Shown here: piece by piece, positions 24,975-33,269 of the stretch | Position numbering within the stretch: position 1 is the stretch's first letter | How the letters are laid out: every line of letters begins with the position of its first letter | DNA from: Beduinella massiliensis | GTDB taxonomy: Bacteria > Bacillota > Clostridia > Christensenellales > Aristaeellaceae | DNA length: 64,000 bases | Reading direction: 5' to 3' | Assembly: GCF_900199405.1 (NCBI RefSeq) | Contig: NZ_LT963430.1 | Span: 2,139,605 to 2,203,604 of the forward strand | Program-made: the position numbers and the translations under genes | Notes under the pieces: generated by a model | Seen by the model: only the letters and a program-made list of their open reading frames with translations | What the model was told of the DNA's origin: nothing | Databases searched by the model: none

Positions 24975-26396
24975 ATGATGGATACCAAAAAGCAGATTCG
25001 TCTTGACGTGAACCACATGATGGCGGATACGCTCGGCATGCAGTACGCGATTGCCGCTTCGACCGTCGACGAATACGCGCCCTTCGCCGCCGCCGCGCAG
25101 CGTCAGGTGCAGACCCGCCGCGGAACCGGATGGCTCGGATGGATGGAACTTCCTTATAATCAGGAGGAAATCGTCGCCGAAATCGAGCGCGTTGCCGCGC
25201 GCGTGCGCAGCGATTACGAAGCTTTCGTCGTTCTGGGCATCGGCGGCTCCGCCCTGGGTCCGATCGCCGTACAGCAGGCGCTCAATCACCTGCACTACAA
25301 CGAGCTGCCCGCCGAAAAGCGCGGTGGACCGCGTCTCTACGTCGAGGACAACATCGATCCTGAACGCATGGCCGCGCTGCTGGACGTCATCGACGTAAAG
25401 AGGACCTGCTTTTGTGTGATTACCAAGTCGGGCGCGACGGCAGAGACGATGTCGCAGTACCTGATCGTGTCTGATTTGCTGAAGCGCGAGGTCGGCGAGG
25501 GCTGGCAGCGCCAGATTATCGCTGTAACCGACCACGAGAAGGGCAACCTCATCAAGATCGCCAAGGAAGAGGGCTTCGACACCTTCTTCATCCCGGACGG
25601 CGTCGGCGGACGCTTCTCAGAACTCTGCCCGGTCGGACTCGTCCCGGCGGCCGTCTGCGGCATCGACATTCGCGCGCTGCTCGCCGGCGCGGCGGACATG
25701 GACGCGCGCTGCAAGACGGACGACGTGTGGAAGAACCCAGCCCTGCTGGAGGCGGTCTTGCAGTACATCGCGATGGAAGACCTCGACATGAACGTGCAGG
25801 TCGTCATGCCTTACGCGGACTCCCTCAAGTTCATCGCGGACTGGTTCTGCCAGCTTTGGGCGGAAAGCCTCGGCAAGCGCGTGACGCGCAAAGGCATGGC
25901 GGTCAACTTCGGTCAGACTCCGACGAAGTCCCTGGGCGTGACCGATCAGCACTCTCAGCTCCAGCTCTATACCGAGGGCCCGTACGACAAGGTCGTCACC
26001 TTCATCAAAGTGGAGTCCTTCCGCAAGGAAACGCCGATTCCGCACGGCTGCGAGCAGTTCCCGGACGTCGCCTTCCTGGGCGGAAAGACGCATAACCAGC
26101 TCATCGAGGCCGAGCGCCAGGGCACGGAGTACGCGCTGTACAAGGCGGGACGCATGAACCAGACGATCGTCCTGCCGGAGGTCAACGCTTACACCATCGG
26201 CCAGCTCCTGTACTTCTTTGAGATGTGCACCGCTTACGCGGGCGAGCTGCTCGACATCGACGCGTTCAACCAGCCGGGCGTGGAAACGTCCAAGATCGCG
26301 TCCTACGCGGTGTTGGGCAACCCCGCTGAAAAGTACGTGAAGGCGCGCGAGGAAATGACCGGTCGTCCTGGCGCGAAGCCGGAGTATACGCTGTAA
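24975..26396 (+). CDS. pgi: Glucose-6-phosphate isomerase
   Basis: Glycolytic enzyme interconverting glucose-6-phosphate and fructose-6-phosphate. The 473-residue sequence has the sugar-phosphate (SIS) regions FVVLGIGGSALGP and CFCVITKSGATAETMSQY and the C-terminal EQFPDVAFLGGKTHNQLIEAE with catalytic His and NQPGVETSK with the catalytic Lys region. It belongs to the shorter Firmicute type. Codons are strongly biased, as expected of a highly expressed gene. ATG 24975 follows AAGGA by 6 nt; ATG 24978 is also possible. Confidence 0.95.
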   Translation: MMDTKKQIRLDVNHMMADTLGMQYAIAASTVDEYAPFAAAAQRQVQTRRGTGWLGWMELPYNQEEIVAEIERVAARVRSDYEAFVVLGIGGSALGPIAVQQALNHLHYNELPAEKRGGPRLYVEDNIDPERMAALLDVIDVKRTCFCVITKSGATAETMSQYLIVSDLLKREVGEGWQRQIIAVTDHEKGNLIKIAKEEGFDTFFIPDGVGGRFSELCPVGLVPAAVCGIDIRALLAGAADMDARCKTDDVWKNPALLEAVLQYIAMEDLDMNVQVVMPYADSLKFIADWFCQLWAESLGKRVTRKGMAVNFGQTPTKSLGVTDQHSQLQLYTEGPYDKVVTFIKVESFRKETPIPHGCEQFPDVAFLGGKTHNQLIEAERQGTEYALYKAGRMNQTIVLPEVNAYTIGQLLYFFEMCTAYAGELLDIDAFNQPGVETSKIASYAVLGNPAEKYVKAREEMTGRPGAKPEYTL

Positions 26397-26411
26397 ACAG
26401 CCTCATACACG

Positions 26412-26442
26412 AGCGGGCGGAACGCAATGCGTTCCGCCCGCT
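26412..26442. terminator. Long hairpin between pgi and thiT
   Basis: Perfect 14-bp stem AGCGGGCGGAACGC / GCGTTCCGCCCGCT with an AAT loop, between convergent genes. There is no T-run on either strand, so it is a strong stem that may act as a terminator or an mRNA 3' end barrier. Confidence 0.6.
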
Positions 26443-26453
26443 ATATGCTTATG

Positions 26454-27089
26454 TCAGTGCGTTTCGCGCGCGAGGCGCAGCATCGTCCGCTTGACCTGGG
26501 GAATCAGACAGATCAGGATACAGATAACCATTTCCGGGATGATGTAAGAAGCCTGGTAGGCTATGGAATAGAAGAGCGGGTTCTGGCCTTCGGGCGCGTA
26601 GTCCGCGAAGAAGACGACCCCGGAAAGCGTGGCGCATACAAAGCGTCCCAGGGAGCCCAGCACGATGCCGACCGTAAGCCCGTAACGCTCCGGAAGCTTG
26701 CGCCCCACGGCGCACAGCGCCAGCAGGCCGAACGCGAGCGGGAAATCGAGCAAAATCTGAATCGGATGGACGAAATAAGGATCCTGAATGAACTGTAAAA
26801 TGCCGTACGCGATGCCCGTCACGAGCCCCGGAACCGCGCCATAAGCGTAGGCGAACAAAAAAATGGGAAGCATCGATGCGGCGGTGATACTGCCGCCCTG
26901 CGGCATCCTGAACAGGCGGATGCAGGAGAGGATAAAGGCGAGCGCAATGCAAAGCGCTGCGTTGGTGAGCATGCGGGTCGTCCACTTCTGACGGCCGCGC
27001 ATGATGACGATCATCACGACGGCGACGAGGACGAGCGAGATGACGACCGCCCAAGCGGACATGGGTACTTCGGCAAACTTTTCGAACAT
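26454..27089 (-). CDS. thiT: Energy-coupled thiamine transporter ThiT (ECF S component)
   Basis: Membrane substrate-binding subunit that captures thiamine and works with the shared ECF energising module. The 211-residue protein has six helices after a short extra N-terminal helix and the thiamine-binding signature GGSITAASMLPIFLFAY and HPIQILLDFPLAFGLLAL. ATG 27089 follows GAGGAGG by 9 nt. The assignment is supported by the TPP riboswitch and terminator directly upstream. ecfAT genes are not in this window. Confidence 0.92.
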   Translation of the reverse strand: MFEKFAEVPMSAWAVVISLVLVAVVMIVIMRGRQKWTTRMLTNAALCIALAFILSCIRLFRMPQGGSITAASMLPIFLFAYAYGAVPGLVTGIAYGILQFIQDPYFVHPIQILLDFPLAFGLLALCAVGRKLPERYGLTVGIVLGSLGRFVCATLSGVVFFADYAPEGQNPLFYSIAYQASYIIPEMVICILICLIPQVKRTMLRLARETH

Positions 27090-27140
27090 GGATGGAAACC
27101 TCCTCATGATTTTGTGCATTGAACGTCCGCTCGAAGGAAC

Positions 27141-27170
27141 AAAAAACCGCGCCTCCCTCCGGTGGCGCGG
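27141..27170 (-). terminator. Riboswitch-controlled terminator ahead of thiT
   Basis: Minus-strand stem CCGCGCC / GGCGCGG followed by TTTTTT, between the TPP aptamer and thiT. It is the likely expression platform: TPP binding would favour this terminator. Confidence 0.85.
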
Positions 27171-27203
27171 TCAGATCAGACAATGAAAGTCTTCCTTGAT
27201 TCT

Positions 27204-27291
27204 ATCGCTTCCCTACGGTAGGATTATCTACACAGGTTCAAAGGGACCGGCTTTCGCCATCTCAGCATGTTACATGCGCCCCTAGCGGCTA
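27204..27291 (-). ncRNA. TPP riboswitch (THI element)
   Basis: The minus strand carries the conserved THI-box blocks in order: GCTAGGGG, GCTGAGATGG, CCCTTTGAACCTG, TAGATAATCCTA and CGTAGGGAAGC. It precedes a terminator and the thiamine transporter gene, which fits control by thiamine pyrophosphate. Confidence 0.96.
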
Positions 27292-27305
27292 TTCAATTCG
27301 ACGTT

Positions 27306-27334
27306 ATTATACACACGGGGACAAAAATTGTCAA
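27306..27334 (-). promoter_or_regulatory. Consensus promoter of the TPP riboswitch/thiT transcript
   Basis: Minus-strand TTGACA, 17-nt spacer, TATAAT: a perfect vegetative consensus. Its -35 box overlaps the ribosome-binding site of the divergent yfbR gene. Confidence 0.9.
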
Positions 27335-27346
27335 GGAGAGCGCTGT

Positions 27347-27922
27347 ATGAATCATTTTTTCGCTTATCTCTCGCGTCTCAATCACATCTACCGCTGGAGT
27401 CTCATGCGGAATACCTTCCCGGAAAACGTCGCGGAGCACACCGCACAGGTCGCGTTCATCGCCCACGGAATCGCCACGATCGGCAATGTGCGCTACGGAC
27501 GCGGCTATGATATCGGCCGCATTACCCAGCTCGCGCTCTTTCACGACGCGGGCGAGGTGCTCACCGGCGACCTCGCCACGCCGATCAAATATCAGAACGA
27601 GGAAATCAAGGCTGCGTACAAGCAGGTAGAGGAAGGCGCGGCCAAGCGGCTCCTCAAAATGCTCCCAGACGATCTCAAGGAGGCTTACGAAGGCCTGCTC
27701 ACTCCCCGTGAGGATCAGGCAGCCTGGAAGGTCGCAAAGGCTGCCGACCGCATCGCGGCCTACACCAAGTGTCTAGAGGAGCTCAAGGCCGGAAACCGCG
27801 AGTTTGAGAAAGCCGCGCAGAGCATTGAGGCGAGCATTCGCAAAATCGAGCTTGCGGAGGTGGGGGACTTCATGCGGGAATTCGTCCCCAGCTTCGCTCT
27901 CTCGCTGGACGAGCTGAATTAA
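27347..27922 (+). CDS. yfbR: YfbR-like HD-domain 5'-deoxynucleotidase
   Basis: Metal-dependent nucleotidase of the HD superfamily that removes phosphate from deoxynucleoside monophosphates. The 191-residue protein shows RWSLMRN, the first His in EHTAQVAF, the HD pair in LFHDAGEVLTGDLATP and the later Asp in AADRIAAYTKCLEE. ATG 27347 follows AAGGAG by 8 nt. It is convergent with argF and the two stop codons overlap within the TTAA at 27919-27922. Confidence 0.92.
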   Translation: MNHFFAYLSRLNHIYRWSLMRNTFPENVAEHTAQVAFIAHGIATIGNVRYGRGYDIGRITQLALFHDAGEVLTGDLATPIKYQNEEIKAAYKQVEEGAAKRLLKMLPDDLKEAYEGLLTPREDQAAWKVAKAADRIAAYTKCLEELKAGNREFEKAAQSIEASIRKIELAEVGDFMREFVPSFALSLDELN

Positions 27923-28875
27923 CCCATCAGAAGCGCCATGACCGCCTTTTGCGCGTGCAGGCGGTTTTCCGCCTCGTCGAAGACGACGGATTGCGCGCCG
28001 TCGATGACGCCGGCGGATACTTCCTCGCCGCGGTGCGCAGGCAGGCAGTGCAGGAAGAGCGCGTCGTCCTTTGCGCACTGCATGAGCGTTTCGTTTACCT
28101 GATAGCCTGTGAACGCCTTCAGGCGTTCCTGCGCTTCCTTTTCCTGGCCCATGCTCGTCCAGACGTCCGTATAGACGACGTCCGCCTGTGCGGCGGCCTC
28201 CTTCGGATCTTCCGTAATCTCGACGCGGCTTCCGTGCGCCTCTGCGTTTTCCTTCGCCCAGCCAACGTAGGTTGGATTGGGCTGATACCCCTTGGGGGAG
28301 GCAACCGCTACGTCAAGCCCCAGCTTGGAGCAGCCGATCAGCAGCGAATGCGCCATGTTGTTACCGTCCCCGACAAACGCGAGCTTGAGCCCCTTGAGCG
28401 TCCCCTTGTGCTCGTAAATCGTCAGAAGGTCCGCCAGCACCTGGCAGGGATGGAACTCGTCCGTGAGCCCGTTGATGATCGGGATCGAGCCGTGCTGCGC
28501 GAGCTGACTCAAGTCGGATTGGCTGAACGTGCGAATCATGATCCCGTCCACCATGCGCGAGAGCACCTTTGCGGTATCCGCGATGGGTTCGCCCCGCCCG
28601 AGCTGAATGTCGGCTGTAGACAGAAACAGCGCGTGCGCGCCGAGCTGCGATGCCCCGACTTCAAAAGAGACGCGCGTGCGGGTAGAGGATTTCGCGAAGA
28701 TCATCGCCAACGTCTTTCCTGCGAGCGGCTTTTCACAGCCGCCTGCTTTCTGTTCAGCCTTGAGCTTCAACGCCAGCGCGAGGGACTGGTAAATTTCATC
28801 TTCCTTCCAGTCCTGTAGCGTCAAAAGATGACGCTGCGCAAACCGTGCCTTGGGCGCGTAATGCTGTAAATTCAT
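27919..28875 (-). CDS. argF: Ornithine carbamoyltransferase
   Basis: Forms citrulline from ornithine and carbamoyl phosphate in arginine synthesis. The 318-residue protein has the carbamoyl phosphate motif STRTRVSFE, the HPCQ motif in FHPCQVLADLLT, DVWTSMGQE and the ornithine-loop segment HCLPAHRGEE (Cys as in ornithine, not aspartate, enzymes). ATG 28875 follows AAAGGGGA by about 9 nt. The promoter is overlapped by ARG-box-like sites, so arginine repression is expected. No other arg gene is nearby. Confidence 0.95.
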   Translation of the reverse strand: MNLQHYAPKARFAQRHLLTLQDWKEDEIYQSLALALKLKAEQKAGGCEKPLAGKTLAMIFAKSSTRTRVSFEVGASQLGAHALFLSTADIQLGRGEPIADTAKVLSRMVDGIMIRTFSQSDLSQLAQHGSIPIINGLTDEFHPCQVLADLLTIYEHKGTLKGLKLAFVGDGNNMAHSLLIGCSKLGLDVAVASPKGYQPNPTYVGWAKENAEAHGSRVEITEDPKEAAAQADVVYTDVWTSMGQEKEAQERLKAFTGYQVNETLMQCAKDDALFLHCLPAHRGEEVSAGVIDGAQSVVFDEAENRLHAQKAVMALLMG

Positions 28876-28918
28876 GAAAAACATCCCCTTTATGTTCATC
28901 GATAAATCGAGATGGCTA

Positions 28919-28947
28919 ATTATACATCTTTCAGAATAAAAATTCAA
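28919..28947 (-). promoter_or_regulatory. Promoter of argF
   Basis: Minus-strand TTGAAT, 17-nt spacer, TATAAT, about 45 nt upstream of the start. Confidence 0.8.
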
Positions 28948-28971
28948 CCATGCAATGCAAATTTATACATA
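28931..28971. promoter_or_regulatory. Two ARG-box-like operators over the argF promoter
   Basis: The plus-strand site 28931-28948 (core GAATAAAAATTCAA) matches most positions of the Bacillus AhrC/ArgR box CATGAATAAAAATKCAAK and covers the -35 box. A second, weaker match lies on the minus strand at 28954-28971 (TATGTATAAATTTGCAT). The centres are 23 bp apart, close to two turns of DNA. Confidence 0.7.
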
Positions 28972-29004
28972 CGCCCGAAAAACGGACAATCCTGGCGCTT
29001 TCGC

Positions 29005-29033
29005 TTGAAATCTTCACCTTTATGCGGTAAAAT
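29005..29033 (+). promoter_or_regulatory. Promoter of aroK
   Basis: TTGAAA, 17-nt spacer, TAAAAT, about 55 nt ahead of the aroK start. Confidence 0.7.
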
Positions 29034-29087
29034 AATGCATTATTGAAAGGAAACAGCATGCAGTCCGCCATAAGGGGAAGGATAGAG

Positions 29088-29603
29088 ATGGGAAACATCA
29101 TTTTGATTGGAATGCCTGGATGCGGAAAGAGCACCGTCGGCGTCAAACTCGCGCAGGCGCTTGACATGTCTTTTATCGATACGGACGACGTCATCCAGGA
29201 GCGCAGCGGACGAAGGCTGCAGGAAATGGTCGATGACGACGGCATCGATCGCTTTTTAGAGGAAGAGGCGGACGCTGTCTGCTCGCTTCAAGTGAGCGGA
29301 TACGTCGTCGCGACGGGGGGCAGCGTGGTGTATAAAGAGCGGGCGATGCGGCATCTGCACGCCGTGGGCACCGTCCTCTACATTGAGCTTCCCTATGAGG
29401 AGATCGAGCGGCGCATTCATAACCTGTCTTCCCGAGGCATCGCCCTGCGCGAGGGGCAAACGCTTCGCATGCTTTACGACGAACGCATCCCGCTCTATGA
29501 AGCCCAAGCGGATGCCGTCGTGCATGCGCAGGGCTTAAAAATGGACGAGACGGTTCAGGCAGCGATCAGGGCTTGTTGTGAAAAGCGGCAATCCATGGTA
29601 TAA
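29088..29603 (+). CDS. aroK: Shikimate kinase
   Basis: Phosphorylates shikimate in aromatic amino acid synthesis. From MGNIILIGMPGCGKST the protein is 171 residues, the normal length, with the P-loop GMPGCGKST, the DTDD shikimate/Mg site, TGGSVV and the lid region SSRGIALREGQT. The usual lid Arg is present. ATG 29088 has a GGAAGGA site 5 nt upstream; ATG 29058, with AAAGGA 6 nt upstream, would add ten residues and is equally possible. aroE lies elsewhere in the window, so the pathway is dispersed. Confidence 0.9.
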   Translation: MGNIILIGMPGCGKSTVGVKLAQALDMSFIDTDDVIQERSGRRLQEMVDDDGIDRFLEEEADAVCSLQVSGYVVATGGSVVYKERAMRHLHAVGTVLYIELPYEEIERRIHNLSSRGIALREGQTLRMLYDERIPLYEAQADAVVHAQGLKMDETVQAAIRACCEKRQSMV

Positions 29604-29604
29604 T
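29576..29604 (+). promoter_or_regulatory. Promoter of the downstream methyltransferase-like gene
   Basis: TTGTGA, 17-nt spacer, TATAAT, overlapping the 3' end of aroK. Confidence 0.65.
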
Positions 29605-29614
29605 GATTCGACGT

Positions 29615-29645
29615 CGGGCGCGCGCAATAAAAGGCGCCCGTCTTT
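29615..29645 (+). terminator. Hairpin in the leader after aroK
   Basis: CGGGCGC / GCGCCCG stem (29615-29621, 29634-29640) followed by TCTTT. It lies after the promoter at 29576-29604, so it could terminate aroK and attenuate the next gene. Confidence 0.5.
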
Positions 29646-29660
29646 AAGGGAGAATACCAG

Positions 29661-30641
29661 ATGAAGAAATTGTATTACGCGACCTTTATCCCGGGGATGG
29701 AACGCGCGGTGGAAGGCCTCCTCCGGCGAGAGGGCGGCGTAACGATCGAACGGATGCTCAGCGGGGCCGTGCTGTATCGCAGCGTCAAGGAACTGCGGCT
29801 TAACTATATGCACCATAACTTTCTGGTGCTGACGCAGATGCACGGCGTTTCGGACGTCGACGCGGCGGTAAAGAAGCTGCTCTCCGCCGGGGATTGGCTG
29901 GATCGGATCCCCTATGAAGAGGCGCGGGAGAAGCGCTTTCGCATCGTTACCATGGATCGGGACAAGCTCGTGCCGGTCAATATGCGATACCTTAACATGC
30001 TTGAAAAGGCGATCATCGAACAGACGGGGATGAAGACGCTTCGCGAGCGCCCCGACGTCGAATTGTGGATCGCCCGCCGCAGCGAGGGCGTGACGCTGTT
30101 CCTGTGGCGTTTGGGTTCCAAACGATCCGTCAAGCCGGAAAAACCCGGCGCTCTGCGCGGCGATGTGTGCACGATCGTCGCGGCGCTTGCGCGCGTCGGC
30201 GGCAAGAACGCGCTGAATCTGCTTTGCTCCGAAGAGACGCTGCTCCGTGCGCTGAAAAACGCGGGTGCGCGCACGGTTACGGGTGTTTGCGAAAAGGCGG
30301 AGGCGCAGTCAGCGCTCTCGCGCGTACAGGGTGCGCGCCTGGTCTGTCAAAATCCGCTGAGTCTCTCGTTTGCGGATGGAGAGATGGACGCGGTCGTTGC
30401 GCATCTTCCCGAGCAGCTGGAGGCCGCTCAGCCCGAAGCATATCTGCGCGGCCTATTGTCCGAAGCGCGGCGCGTCCTGGACGACAAGGGACGCATCGTC
30501 CTCGTCGGCGTTCGATCTCAGGCGGACAACGCGGTCGCGCGCGCCCCGGGCCTTGCCGTCACAGACAGCTTTGACATCCTGCTCAGCGGCCGCAAGTGTT
30601 CTGTATGGATTTTGGAAAAGGCAGAAGAAGACGCGCAGTAA
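29661..30641 (+). CDS. THUMP/methyltransferase-like protein, possibly a divergent RNA methyltransferase
   Basis: A 326-residue protein. The N-terminal half resembles the ferredoxin-like/THUMP part of RNA methyltransferases of the TrmN/RlmL group (MKKLYYATFIPGMERAVEGLL, VNMRYLNMLEKAI, ERPDVELWIARRSEGVTLFL, LRGDVCTIVAALAR). The C-terminal half has a Rossmann-like layout ending RRVLDDKGRIVLVGVR, but the usual glycine-rich SAM motif (DPFCGSGT) and NPPY are not visible, so catalytic activity is doubtful. The site AAGGGAG precedes ATG 29661. It leads into the HlyD-ylm cluster. Confidence 0.6.
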   Translation: MKKLYYATFIPGMERAVEGLLRREGGVTIERMLSGAVLYRSVKELRLNYMHHNFLVLTQMHGVSDVDAAVKKLLSAGDWLDRIPYEEAREKRFRIVTMDRDKLVPVNMRYLNMLEKAIIEQTGMKTLRERPDVELWIARRSEGVTLFLWRLGSKRSVKPEKPGALRGDVCTIVAALARVGGKNALNLLCSEETLLRALKNAGARTVTGVCEKAEAQSALSRVQGARLVCQNPLSLSFADGEMDAVVAHLPEQLEAAQPEAYLRGLLSEARRVLDDKGRIVLVGVRSQADNAVARAPGLAVTDSFDILLSGRKCSVWILEKAEEDAQ

Positions 30642-30678
30642 AATGCGCATGCTGAAAAAACCGAAGGGAGGTTAGCGT

Positions 30679-31884
30679 TTGAGACGAAAAAAACGCGTGC
30701 GCATTCATGCGCGGTTTTACATGTTCATGGTGTTTGTAGCGCTGATCGCCTTTGGTATCGGCCTGTGGTTCTCGCAGCGGGATCGGCTTGGCACGACGGC
30801 GATCGTTACCGAAGGGAGCATGGGCAGCCAATATCAGGGTGAAATCGTCATCGCGCGCAACGAAACCCTGTACGACGCCGAGGGCGTGACGCGAACCGAC
30901 TACATCGCCGAAGAGGGCAGCCATCTGTACAAAGGAAACGTCATCTGTCAGGTCTATTCGTCCGGCTACAACCAGACGGAAATCAACAAGCTGGAAAATT
31001 ACCGCAGCGCCATCCAGCAGTACCATAAAGAACAGGTCATGAAAAACTACGTCGACGCGCAGCTGGAAAAGCTGGATTTACAGGTGGACACCCTCGCGCT
31101 CGAGGTTCGCACGCTGGTGCAGGGGCAGGGCGTCGGCAGCCTCAACAACCTGGAAAAACAGCTGACCAATGCCATCAACGCGCGTCAGAACTACCTGCGC
31201 CAAAAATATCCGGACGATCAGACGCTCAGCAGCCTGTACGACGAGGAGAGCCGGCAGCTCAAAAAAATTGAAAGCTGGACGACGACGTACGACGCTAAGG
31301 AAGAGTGCATTGTCAGTTTCTACACGGACGGGTATGAATCGACCGTAAATGCGAAAACCTATGAGACGATGACGCCCGCGCAGGTGCGCGCGGTGCTTTC
31401 CGGTCAAAGGCTGGAGACGGACGTCGTCTCGCGCGGTCGCGACCCAATCTTCAGAACTATCAAGCCGGAGGGCTGGTATGCGCTGCTCGTGAGCTCGGAA
31501 AAGAGCTGGAATCCAGTGCCCGGCCAGGCATACAAAATGCAGCTTGACGGCTTTGATAACTACCTCGTCGACGCCACCGTCGAGTCGTTCACCCGCTCCG
31601 GCGGAGAGCTTCTCGTGCGCATGCAGATCGACACGAACGTGGAGCCGGTGCTCAACATTCGCACGTGCCGCGTGGTGGTAGGCGAATTCGTGGACGGTGT
31701 GAACGTTCCGGTTTCGGCGCTCTATTCGCAGAGCAATATGATCGGCGTCGTGGTTTCGGAGCTCGGCACCGACACGTTTGTCCCGGTCACGGTCATTTCG
31801 CGCGACGAGAAGACCGCGTTCGTCCGCTCGATCTATGCGGGTTCCCCGCTGCAGGCGGGCAAGACGGTCAGACTGTTTAATTGA
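30679..31884 (+). CDS. HlyD-family membrane-fusion-like protein upstream of ylmE
   Basis: A 401-residue protein with a basic N-terminus, one membrane helix (about residues 15-32) and an extracytoplasmic part. A biotinyl-lipoyl-like segment (IVIARNETLYDAEGVTRTDYIAEEGSHLYKGNVIC) is followed by a coiled-coil (about 100-215) and a beta-barrel-type C-terminus (VNVPVSALYSQSNMIGVVV). This is the layout of membrane fusion proteins, but no ABC transporter or outer membrane partner is adjacent. The TTG start follows GGAGG by 7 nt. Its place before ylmE-sepF suggests a division or envelope role; this is inference. Confidence 0.75.
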   Translation: MRRKKRVRIHARFYMFMVFVALIAFGIGLWFSQRDRLGTTAIVTEGSMGSQYQGEIVIARNETLYDAEGVTRTDYIAEEGSHLYKGNVICQVYSSGYNQTEINKLENYRSAIQQYHKEQVMKNYVDAQLEKLDLQVDTLALEVRTLVQGQGVGSLNNLEKQLTNAINARQNYLRQKYPDDQTLSSLYDEESRQLKKIESWTTTYDAKEECIVSFYTDGYESTVNAKTYETMTPAQVRAVLSGQRLETDVVSRGRDPIFRTIKPEGWYALLVSSEKSWNPVPGQAYKMQLDGFDNYLVDATVESFTRSGGELLVRMQIDTNVEPVLNIRTCRVVVGEFVDGVNVPVSALYSQSNMIGVVVSELGTDTFVPVTVISRDEKTAFVRSIYAGSPLQAGKTVRLFN

Positions 31885-31908
31885 TTGCGGAAAGAAAGAT
31901 GAAGCTGC

Positions 31909-32613
31909 ATGGATGATATCGAGCAAAACGTGGCGGACGTCAGGGAGAATCTTGCGCGCGCAAGCGCGGAATGGGGGAAGACGCCGGAGATCATCGCCGT
32001 CAGCAAGACGATCGAACCCGATCGCATCAATCGGGTCCGGCAGGCGGGCATCACCCAGCTCGGCGAAAATCGGGTACAGGAAATCCTGGAGAAGTACCCC
32101 TTTTTAGACGCTTCTTTTGCAATTCATCAAATTGGACAGTTGCAAACGAACAAAGTTAAATATATAATAGACAAGGTATGCATGATTCAATCCCTGGATC
32201 GTGAGAACCTGGCACAAGAGATCAACCGGCGCGCGCAGGAGACGCAAAGGCGCATGCCGGTGCTGGTGCAGGTCAATATCGGCCGCGAGCCTCAAAAGGG
32301 CGGAATGGAGATTGAAGAGGTACTGCCTTTTGTGCGCGCGTACGCGAAGCTTCCCGGCCTTTGTATCGAGGGGCTGATGGCGGTCATGCCCAACACGCGC
32401 GACGAGACAGTGCTTCGCCCGCTCTTTCGGCGGATGCGTGCGCTCTTTGAGGCGCTGCGCGGCGAAGCGATTGACGGCACGCAGATCCGGCACCTTTCGA
32501 TGGGCATGTCTTCGGACTACGAAATCGCAGCCCAGGAAGGGGCCACCATGGTTCGCGTCGGAACGGCCATCTTCGGCAAACGCACGTATCCGGCGCAGAC
32601 AAACCGAATCTGA
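31909..32613 (+). CDS. ylmE: YggS/YlmE-family pyridoxal-phosphate homeostasis protein
   Basis: Single-domain PLP-binding protein of the fold-type III group that buffers PLP and affects amino acid pools; no enzymatic activity is established. The 234-residue sequence has the PLP lysine in IIAVSKTIEPDRIN, GENRVQEILEKY, HQIGQLQTNKVKYI and the C-terminal LSMGMSSDYEIAAQEGATMVRVGTAIFG. The start is probably the ATG at 31909. It is the first of the ylm genes in this division cluster. Confidence 0.93.
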   Translation: MDDIEQNVADVRENLARASAEWGKTPEIIAVSKTIEPDRINRVRQAGITQLGENRVQEILEKYPFLDASFAIHQIGQLQTNKVKYIIDKVCMIQSLDRENLAQEINRRAQETQRRMPVLVQVNIGREPQKGGMEIEEVLPFVRAYAKLPGLCIEGLMAVMPNTRDETVLRPLFRRMRALFEALRGEAIDGTQIRHLSMGMSSDYEIAAQEGATMVRVGTAIFGKRTYPAQTNRI

Positions 32614-32624
32614 GGAGGAAGAAC

Positions 32625-33248
32625 ATGGCGTTCATGGACTTTTTGAGCAAGATCGGCGTAATCTTAGGCGTCTACCCGGAAGAAGCGCCGGCGGACGACG
32701 GGATGACCGGTTATGACGAAGAGTACCCTGCAGAGGATTATTATCAGCAGCCCGCCGGCATGCGCCAGGAAGCGGCCATCCAACAGCCTGCGGCGCGCGC
32801 GGGGATGGGCCTTAGCGGCAAGCGGGGCGCAGTGCAGCCCGGTGTCTATGAGCCGGAGGAAGAACCTGTCTATGCTCCTCGCAAGACAACCCCGATTCGA
32901 GATAACGTCGTGCCCATGACGCCCCGGACGGACGCGGAGACCCGCAAGCACAGCGAAATGATCGTCTGTGTCCGCCGGCTTGAGGACAGCCAGAACATCA
33001 TCAACGCGCTGCTCGACGGCCGAAGCCTTTTGCTGAATCTGGAAGAGATCGACGATACCCAGCGCCAGCGCGTGATCGACATGCTGGGCGGTGCGGCGTT
33101 CGCGCTGCGCGGCAAGATGATCCGCGTATCGCATCGCACTTATCTCCTGGCGCCGTCGACCGTCGACGTCGTGAACAGCACGGAAGTTCGGGGTGCGGCG
33201 CCTGGGGCGGTGCCCGCCGGAGAGTTCAACCCGGCTTTTCGCATGTAA
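32625..33248 (+). CDS. sepF: Cell division protein SepF
   Basis: Membrane-binding partner of FtsZ that helps assemble the division ring. The 207-residue protein has the N-terminal amphipathic helix MAFMDFLSKIGVILG that binds membrane, an acidic, glutamine/proline-rich linker (about residues 25-105) and the C-terminal SepF domain (VCVRRLEDSQNIINALLDGRSLLLNLEEIDD, MLGGAAFALRGKMIRV). Longer than Bacillus SepF because of the linker. RBS GAGGAGGAAG precedes the ATG. Confidence 0.95.
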   Translation: MAFMDFLSKIGVILGVYPEEAPADDGMTGYDEEYPAEDYYQQPAGMRQEAAIQQPAARAGMGLSGKRGAVQPGVYEPEEEPVYAPRKTTPIRDNVVPMTPRTDAETRKHSEMIVCVRRLEDSQNIINALLDGRSLLLNLEEIDDTQRQRVIDMLGGAAFALRGKMIRVSHRTYLLAPSTVDVVNSTEVRGAAPGAVPAGEFNPAFRM

Positions 33249-33269
33249 GCAGTATGGATGGAGGATAGG

